Shown here: positions 55,371 through 64,000 of the stretch, piece by piece
Numbering within the stretch: position 1 is the first letter of the stretch
How the letters are laid out: each line of letters opens with the position of its first letter
NCBI GenBank assembly: GCA_009363875.1
Contig: CM018694.1
Coordinates: 1,860,001 to 1,924,000, forward strand
DNA length: 64,000 bases
Reading direction: 5' to 3'
From: Mikania micrantha
Taxonomy: Eukaryota; Streptophyta; Magnoliopsida; Asterales; Asteraceae
Program-made: the position numbers and the translations under genes
The notes under the pieces: generated by a model
Databases searched by the model: none
Seen by the model: the letters and a program-made list of their open reading frames with translations, nothing else
Told to the model about the DNA's origin: nothing

Positions 55371-56440
55371 AAGGACATGCACGTGGTGTATCGTAAAGGT
55401 GGTGGGACGTTGGCTAGGGCAGTTGCGACTGACCCTTACATATGCCCTATATATATACCATTTACGGTACATTAGGTGGATGTCAGTATTGAAGAATGTG
55501 GGAACTACCGTTTGGGAAATTACTTGCTTAGGAAATAAATTGTTTATGAATTATTTGCTTTAGGAATTATCTGTTTATATTGTAAACACCAGACAAGGAC
55601 ATACTCGTGGTATACTACAAAGGTGGTGGGACGGTGGCTGGGGCAGTTGCGACTGACCCCTACATATGCCCTATACATATACCATTTGTAGTATATCGGG
55701 GGTCTGTCAGTGTCAGGAACTTAGGATATTACTAGGAATTATTGTGAGATGGATGTTGATGGTTTGTTGGTTAAGGTTGGTTTGGAATGACACTTTGGAT
55801 GATCACACTTGATAAACACTTATAAATTCCCTTATAAAACATACGGATTGGACACGTAGGGTGCATAGGAATAATGAACGATATGAGCGATTAGTGATGG
55901 AATATGGACTTGGGTGATGATATAGACACTTGATGATAATATAAACGCATAGTGATGATACTAACACTTAGTGATGGTATGGACACTTGATGAGAATAAA
56001 CTATAGGGAAGATATGAACACTTAGTGACAATAAGAGCACTTCGTGATGATATGAGCCCTTAATGATAATTATTGACATTGGGATTGATATGGATTTTAG
56101 TGAACTTAGACAATTGGGGGAAATTTAATGTCAGGTGAACTTAGACATTAGGTGAACTTAGAAATAGGCAAGCCTACATGTCAGGTGAACTTAGGCATTA
56201 GGCAAACCTAATTGTCCAAGGGAACTAGAGATCACTTCACTCAAAATTATCCTACCAAGGATAAGGTTTGTGAAGTGAGACTTATGGTGAACTGCATGAC
56301 ACACTCTACACACTAACAAGGGCATAATCGTGGTGCAATGGAACGGTGGTGGGACGGTGTAGGGGAGATTGCGATCTACCTCTGCATATGCCCTATATAT
56401 AAGCTTGTTGCATTGCATTGGGAGGTTGTCAGTGTTAGTA
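55371..56440 (+). other. Three structured modules in the L leader
   Basis: Copies at about 55371-55489 (arms 55384-55397 / 55461-55474), 55595-55715 (arms 55608-55621 / 55685-55698) and 56318-56440 (arms 56331-56344 / 56407-56420). All pair as in A. In the second copy the change T to C at 55697 turns an A-element G-T pair into G-C. Between copies two and three lie the same degenerate direct repeats as in A. Confidence 0.7.
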
Positions 56441-56670
56441 TAGAGTGAGGAATGTATAGGACCTAGGAAATAGTTAGTTAACACTAGTTATGACCAACTA
56501 GGACACTTAGAATAATAATAGGAAATTATAAGCCTTTCTGAGTCAATGACTGATAGGAGAGAAATATAGTTCCTATATGTAATCCTAATTGTCTAATGGA
56601 CTCATTTAAACATTGTTTGTATGACTTACGTTGTAAACGGTAGTAACATGTTTCCATTTCCTTCAGAAAC

Positions 56671-59600
56671 ATGCCGCCTCGCCGTCACAACGAAGATGAC
56701 TCGAACAATGGGGAAGCTAACAACAGTAATGCCAACTCCGGCATACAAGAGTTAGCCACACTTATTTCTGGATTGGTGAGCCAACTAACTCAGGCTAACC
56801 AGAATGCTAACCAGAACAGAGGTGGTGCAAACCAGACAACTTGCACATTCAAACACTTCAATTCCTGTAATCCTCTGAAATTTACGGGTGCTGAATCAGC
56901 CACTGGTCTGCTGCAGTGGTTTGAGAGTATGGAGAACACCTTCATCAACAGCGAATGCCCTGAGAATCTGAAAGTTCGCTATGCCACCAGTGTTTTCCAA
57001 AAGAGAGCACTGACTTGGTGGAATGGGGAAAAGCGAACTAGGGGAGTGGATGCTGCCTTAGCACTGACATGGACAGAGGTCAAGACTCTGATGACCACTG
57101 AATTCTGTCCTAGAAGCGAGATGAGGAAACTGGAGGCTGAGTTCTGGGAACTCAAGCAGGATAGCGGAGAGAATGTCATCTACAATACTCAGTTTCATGA
57201 GTATAGCTTGCTGGTACCTCACTTGGTGACACCCTTGGAGAGGGCGATTGAGAAGTATATCGGCGGGCTGCCGGTGCAGATTCAGGATACAGTCTATGGG
57301 AGCAATCCCAAAACACTGGAGGCTGCTATCCGTCTATCTGCAACTCTTACTGATAACCACGTGAAGAATGGAACTCTTACTCGCAAGGGATATAAGAAGA
57401 CTGACACCAAGACTGCTGCAAAAGAAGTCAAAGCTGAAGTCAAGTCTGAAGCTGCTAGCTCGTCTAAAAGCAGCAACAAGAAGAGAAAGAATAGGAACTT
57501 CATGGTAACTGTACCTGCTGCGAAGTCTGCGCAGCAATCATCAAACAATTCTGCTGCAAGAAGTTACACTGGGAACACTCCCCAATGTAACACTTGCAGA
57601 TATCATCATGCCCCTAACTTGTCGTGTCGCGTTTGCAACAACTGTGGCAAGTTCGGGCACTATGCAAACGTTTGTCGGAGTGCACCGCAAGCACAAAGGA
57701 TGCAACAAGCACCGCTTGCACTACCAGCTCCTCAAACTCAACCTATTCCGGCTGTACCCATTCGCCAGGTACCTCAAGCACAGGCAAGAGCCTGTTATGA
57801 ATGTGGTGAAGTGGGTCACTTCAGAAATCAGTGCCCAAAGTTGACTGGAAATAATCAGAGGGTGGCAAGAGGCCGGGCTTTTCAACTGAATGCTCCAGCT
57901 GCACAAGCCAACCAGGATGTGGTCAACGGTACATTTCTGATCAACAACTCTTATGCATCTGTATTATTTGATTCTGGTGCCGATAGGAGTTTTGTTTCAT
58001 ATGATTTCGAATGCTTGCTTGGTAGAACACGTACATATTTAGATAAACCGTTTAACGTGGAAGTGGCTGACGGAAACACTATTGATATTGACACTATTAT
58101 CATTGGATGTACTGTGAACTTAAATGATCACGTTTTCCCAATTGATCTCATACCTATGCATCTTGGTAGCTTTGATGTTATCATAGGCATGGATTGGTTA
58201 GCCACCCACAGAGCGGAGATTGTTTGTCATGAGAAATATATTCGTATTCCATTACCTTCGGGTGAAACCTTGAGAATATTTGGAGAAACTGCTAGCAAAG
58301 GTCTTAAGCTGATGTCATGCACTAAAGCACATAAGTACCTTAGGAAGAAATGTATAGCCTTCTTAGCACACATTGTGGAGAAGAAAGAGAAAGAAAAGAG
58401 AATTGAAGATGTTCCAGTGATACGAGATTTTCCAGAAGTTTTTCCAGACGATTTACCGGGTCTTCCACCAGAACGTCAAGTTGAGTTTCGAATCGACTTA
58501 GTACCTGGTGCGAACCCAGTCGCCAAAGCTCCCTACAGACTTGCGCCCTCAGAGTTGCAAGAATTGGCGAGTCAACTGCAAGAACTTACCGATAAAGGGT
58601 TTATTCGCCCGAGCCATTCGCCATGGGGTGCACCGGTCCTGTTTGTCAAGAAGAAGGACGGGTCATTCCGAATGTGCATCGATTACCGCGAATTGAACAA
58701 ACTTACAATCAAGAATCGATATCCACTGCCGCGTATCGATGATCTCTTCGATCAGCTTCAAGGCTCGGCATGGTTTTCAAAAATCGATCTTAGGTCTGGG
58801 TATCATCAGCTTCGCGTACATGATGATGATATTCCCAAGACAGCTTTTAGAACAAGATATGGCCACTATGAATTTCTGGTAATGCCTTTCGGCCTTACCA
58901 ATGCACCTGCGGTTTTCATGGATCTCATGAACCGTGTTTGCAGGCCATACTTGGATAAATTTGTGATTGTATTCATTGATGATATTTTGATTTACTCAAA
59001 GACTAAGGAAGAACACGAGAAACACCTTAAGTTGGTTTTGGAGATCCTAAGAGAGGAGCGACTGTATGCCAAATTCTCTAAATGTGAATTTTGGCTTAAG
59101 GAAGTTCAATTCTTGGGGCACATAGTCAACGAGTATGGTGTTCACGTGGATCCTGCAAAGATTGATGCTGTGAAGAATTGGAGTACACCGAAGACACCGA
59201 CGGAGATTCGATCGTTTCTTGGACTTGCCGGTTATTATCGGCGGTTCATATCGAACTTCTCCAGGATTGCTGTCCCTCTCACTGCTTTGACTCAGAAGAA
59301 TAGGCCATATGAGTGGGGACCAAAGCAAGAAGAGGCATTTCAGACCTTGAAGCAGAAACTTTGTGATGCTCCTGTCTTGACATTGCCTGATGGAAATGAT
59401 GATTTTGTGGTTTACTGTGATGCATCCAACTTAGGTCTCGGTTGTGTTCTCATGCAACGGGGAAAGGTTGTGGCTTATGCATCAAGACAATTGAAGATTC
59501 ACGAAAAGAACTACACCACACACGACTTGGAACTTGGCGCAGTCGTGTTTGCTTTGAAGATATGGAGACACTATCTTTATGGCACTAAGTGTGTAGTGTT

Positions 59601-61232
59601 CACTGATCATAAAAGCTTGCAACATATTCTCAATCAGAAAGAGCTCAACATGAGACAACGGAGATGGGTCGAACTGTTGAATGATTATGACTGTGAAATT
59701 CGCTACCATCCTGGTAAAGCGAATGTAGTAGCAGATGCGCTTAGTCGCAAAAGTCAAGTTCAGATCCATAGTGTCCGAGTGCACACTAACCTCCGTAATG
59801 ATGTTCTCACAGCCCAACAACTCTCATTAGCTCAGGATAACTTGAAAAATGAGATGTCTTGCGGGGCTGAAATCTTATTGGAAACTAAGGATGACGGGTT
59901 GATGTATTATTTGAATCGGTTGTGGATACCGAACAGGGGTGATCTAAGGATGTTAATTTTGGATGAAGCTCATAAGTCTCGTTATTCAATCCATCCAGGC
60001 TCTGATAAGATGTATCAAGACCTTAGGGGCTTGTACTGGTGGCCTGGAATGAAGAAGGATATTGCTGATTATGTGTCTAAGTGCCTTAACTGTGCCAAAG
60101 TCAAGGCCGAACATCAGCGACCTTCAGGATTGTTGTTACAACCAGAGATACCGATGTGGAAGTGGGAGAATATCTCCATGGATTTCATTACTAAGCTTCC
60201 ACGTACCACAAACGGTAAAGATAGTATCTGGGTGATTGTTGATAGATTAACCAAGTCGGCTCATTTCTTACCGATACGCGAAACTTACCCTGTGCGGAAG
60301 TTGGCTCGTATTTACATTGATGAGATCGTTAGCCGACATGGTATTCCCTTAAGCATAATATCGGACCGTGATGCTCGTTTCACGGCGCGATTTTGGGAAT
60401 CACTACATGAAGCTTTTGGAACAAGACTGGATCTTAGCACTGCTTATCATCCTCAAACGGATGGTCAAACGGAGCGAACGATTCAGACATTGGAAGACAT
60501 GTTGAGAGCTTGTGTCATCGATTTCGGTGGCAATTGGGATAGCCATCTACCATTGGTTGAATTCTCGTATAACAACAGTTATCACGCGAGCATTGGTATG
60601 GCACCGTTTGAAGCCCTTTATGGCAGGAAATGTCGGTCACCTATTTGTTGGACCGAGGTCGGAGATTCGCAGATCACTGGTCCCGAGATTATTCAGGAAA
60701 CGACTGACAAGATCCGCCAAATCCGCGACAATCTGTTAGCTGCTCGCAGTCGACAGAAGAGTTACGCGGATAAACGAAGAAAACCTTTAGAGTTTGAAGT
60801 GGGAGATATGGTACTGCTCAAAGTATCGCCTTGGAAGGCGTTGTGCGATTCGGGAAGAAAGGAAAGCTTGCTCCGCGTTATGTAGGCCCTTTTAAGATCC
60901 TCGAACGGATCGGGAAGGTTGCTTACAAATTGGAACTTCCTGATGAACTTAGTAACGTGCATCCGACGTTTCACGTGTCCAATCTGAGGAAGTGCTTAGC
61001 TGATCAGGATCTTCAGGTACCACTCGATGACATCCGCATCGATGATACCATGCACTTTGTTGAAAAACCAGTGGAGATAATGGATCGGGAGATTAAACAG
61101 CTCAAACGCAGTAAAATTCCAATTGTCAAAGTACGTTGGGAATCGAAGCGGGGTCCAGAATTCACATGGGAACGAGAAGATCAGATGAAGCTTAAGTACC
61201 CACATTTATTTACTACGGTCACTCCAAGTTGA
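56671..61232 (+). pseudogene. gag-pol of element L, open for 1404 codons then one frameshift
   Basis: Starts MPPRRHNEDD. Gag with two CCHC knuckles, protease (DSGA), reverse transcriptase (FIDD), RNase H, and integrase with the D-D-35-E residues are all in one open frame to 60885. A single G is missing from a GGG run near 60838, compared with A, so the frame exits just after KVSPWK. The last 133 codons (GPF motif and chromodomain) continue in another frame from 60831 to 61232. All catalytic motifs lie before the break. A protein lacking the GPF/chromodomain tail could be made; whether it can act is unknown. Confidence 0.96.
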
Positions 61233-61266
61233 ATTTCGGGACGAAATTCCTTTAACTAGGGGAGAC
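61233..61266 (+). other. Polypurine tract of L
   Basis: TAGGGGAGAC before TGTAACATTACTG, preceded by ATTTCGGGACGAAAT, as in A. Confidence 0.87.
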
Positions 61267-64000
61267 TGTAACATTACTGTACTTTCGGTTGTCCGTACGT
61301 CCGTACATCCGTACGAATGTACTGTTACGACCGGAGATTTATGATTATTAATGATTATGAAATTATTGATTGTCATTATTGATATCATCTCTATTTCTGG
61401 TATGCATGTTATAATATATGATACGCGTAAACCATGGGAAGTTTAGTTGTAACCCAACTAAACAGAACCAGAGAGTTTATCGCAGTGCTATTACTGATGA
61501 TTATGAATTATTGGTTTGGAATGAGAATGGATTTGGGATGGAACTGGGAGTTTGTTATGGTCTGGTTACTAAACATAGTTAAGGACACATGGTCATGGTT
61601 TATCGAAATAGCGGTGGGACGGTGTAGGGGAGGTTGCGATCTACCTCTGCATATGCCCTATACATATGCATATTTCGGTCTATCATGGATGTGTCAGTGA
61701 CTAGGGTTTAGTGGGTTTTGGTTTGGGAAATGATAATATTAAAGTTATAAAATAATGGAAATTTAATTATGCGAAGTGAGGTTACGGATATCATTTAACG
61801 AGAATATTAATTCAGAAATATTAACTTAATAATGTATTCGCGTGGGTGACGATTCACACGAATATAATTATTAAGAATAATATACTGAAACGATATTCCA
61901 TAAATAATAAATCAAATCGAAATACGATACGAGCGTTGGATTCGCAAAGGTGACGATCTTTACGAATACGTACGCGAGTAACGCGTTTCGACGAGATAAT
62001 TAAATAATATCTCACGATATAAAATTAATAAATAAAACTTAAAACGTTTATTAGGAATCACAACCTAAAATGTTTTCGAATAAATTAAATTATTTAAATA
62101 ATTATTTAACGTTAATAAAACAAAAGTGATTTACGAAACAATTTATTTAAGCTTATTTTAATTAAACAAAACTAATTTATTTAAAACGATTTATTGTTTA
62201 AATATATTACGTTAGAAAACCGAGCATGTGGTTACATTTCATGATTATTAAACGAGATCTGTTACGAGACAATAGGTATTTGGAAATCATGATAATTAAT
62301 GAAACTATGTTATTATTTAAACACTTTATATTAAATATTCTTAACGAAAGAAAAACCGAGTTTTATTATGTTTTATCGCGATAGAAACGAGACCGAACAG
62401 GGGAACGAGACACGCGATATAAGGAAGATTATTTCCTTCCTTCTTTCATTTCTCACCATATCTCTCTCTCTCTAAAAATACACTCACACACATTCTCCTC
62501 CTTCTCTCTAACATTCCGAGCTCGATACTTGACGGATCTTCGAACTTTCGGTGGCTACGCGTTCGTGAGGTCGAGAGGAACACGGGGATACCAAGAAAAC
62601 GGTCGATCTCTTGCGATTTGCAGGTGAGAATCCCAGTTTACTTTTCGTTTCTCGGTTTGAAAACCCTAATCGGGCTTAGCTATCATATTGTATACGAATT
62701 ATGTTTTGTAATGTGTAAATCGGGTTGTTGTTGAACCATGGGAAGTTGTTGATGATCTTAACCTGCAAAAGTTCGATTATGAAGAGGATGATGGACTGGT
62801 TCGCAACACAGCTTGAGGGCCGAACCCTTGCTGGTTTAGCCGAACCCCTGTGGCGGCTGTGATAGTGGCTTTGTCAAACCCTAGGGGCCGAACCCTCCTG
62901 CACCGAACCCAGTCTAACGAGCCTTTGCAGGTTAAGCCAACGAACCTTCGACCATCCTCGAACCCAGACGAACCCATGCAGCCCTCAGCGAACCCTTGTT
63001 CTATGAACCTTCAGCCCCGAACCCTTGATCATCTTAAGGCTGTACTACATACTAGCGAACCCTGTTGGTGTAGCGAACATGCATGGACCATGGGACCCAC
63101 GAACCTTCCTATTGAAATGTCGAACCTTGGCCATGGACGAACCTTTGCACATCCAGGAGACAACGAACCCAAGTCAGACTAGAAGCCGAACCCTTTCCTC
63201 GGCCAGATCTACGAGATAACAACCACGAACCTTAAGACTAAATGGGCCGAACCCATGCTTTGGATTAAGGGTTCGCTGCCCAATGGAAAAAAAAATCAAA
63301 TCTTGATTCATTAAGGGGTTTGAGATAAATAGAGGACATGATTTATATACATATACATATGTGGATTAACATGCATGCATGGGGAATTAGAGTGCCACCT
63401 TTTCTGGATATCATTGGGTTAAAAACATGAGGATGATTAAGTTATAACCTTCTTAAACTTAAACGGAATACCTTTTTGCGTAATAAATTAAACTAAAGTG
63501 GGTGGCCTAATTACGCATGCATGCATAAACAAAGGTGTGTATGAATAAGAATAATATTTTAAATACACTTCATTATGAAAAGTGAAGACATAAACTTCAA
63601 GTAATTATCAACTCTAGATGATAGAAATTAACAAGTTTAATTCACATGTTGCAAAATGATCATCTAAACGCCTTAGGTGTTGCAAGTTAACTTAGAGTAA
63701 ACAAAATAAGTAACTAAACACGTAAGGATTTAAATGGATACTAATTTAAAATAAAGCTATATGCTTATGAGTGTGAAATGAAACATAATTACAGATAATT
63801 GAGTGGATCTTGCTATTCATTTACGCGAGCGCGCATACTTCTAAAACATTAAATCTAAGGACTACAGGTGAGTTCTCATAACCTCCTTTTCTTTAAACTG
63901 TTTTAGTTTTTGAAACCCGGAGGTGAAACATGTATACCAAATTAAATATTATTTTGATAACACAAGGTTAATACCTGTTTATCAATATGATATTCACATT
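61267..64000 (+). repeat. 3' LTR of element L (cut by window end)
   Basis: Matches 51455-54196 with three length differences and no base substitution seen. Continues off the right edge; the AGGTGAGTTC of this copy is at 63866-63875. Confidence 0.95.

Larger units (their letters stand above)
51455..64000 (+). mobile_element. Element L: young Ty3/Gypsy chromovirus, same family as A (3' LTR cut by window end)
   Basis: 5' LTR, primer site, leader with three modules, gag-pol, purine tract and the first 2734 bases of the 3' LTR. The LTRs differ in the visible part by three short length changes (one T near 52384, four bases near 53388, and the A-run near 53480). I saw no base substitution. The left flank is CGATA; the right is off-window. 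Confidence 0.95.

Overview
The window is plant repeat DNA: nested LTR retrotransposons with no host gene, tRNA, rRNA or CRISPR array that I can support. The Ty3/Gypsy parts are chromoviruses: a C-terminal chromodomain, an initiator-tRNA-Met primer site and LTRs of about 2.6 to 3.7 kb. The Ty1/Copia parts are SIRE/Maximus-like, with an extra long ORF downstream of pol. The style of that extra ORF suggests a eudicot, probably Asteraceae. This is inference from family resemblance; no search was run.

Left part (1-25670): element A, a young chromovirus (1-13216, first 163 bases of its 5' LTR off-window), sits in the gag of an older Gypsy element B (13217-18567). B ends against LTR fragment F (18568-20251). 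F abuts the interior of Copia element C (20252-24425), and C lies in the 3' ORF of another element, E (24426-25670). Only the right halves are visible, so the five-level order E > C > F > B > A is inferred.

Middle (25671-42832): an antisense Gypsy integrase scrap and a minus-strand LTR (G) were hit by a complete 13.8 kb Copia element D (26301-40074; target duplication AGCAT). An LTR-like promoter piece and a minus-strand Gypsy LTR (I) follow.

Right part (42833-64000): H is a minus-strand solo LTR with target duplication ATTAG. Next comes a decayed SIRE-like Copia element J (42755-51387 apart from H), then a 67-base LTR end (K) into which a second young chromovirus, element L, inserted (51455 to beyond the right edge). 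A and L are the same family.

None of the coding regions is fully open. A has two nonsense codons in gag-pol, L has a one-base deletion near the end of pol, and D has nonsense codons, frameshifts and a changed reverse transcriptase active site.

The most unusual signals are non-coding: (1) a roughly 110-nt module, four copies per A/L element, whose predicted stems change sequence but keep pairing; (2) a splice-donor-like AGGTGAGT paired in several LTR families with a downstream complementary ACTCACC box followed by a small hairpin; (3) dense clusters of short CG-containing words, different in each family, usually just upstream of the TATA box; (4) a TATA box, word cluster and likely 5'-UTR intron in front of the extra 3' ORF of D.
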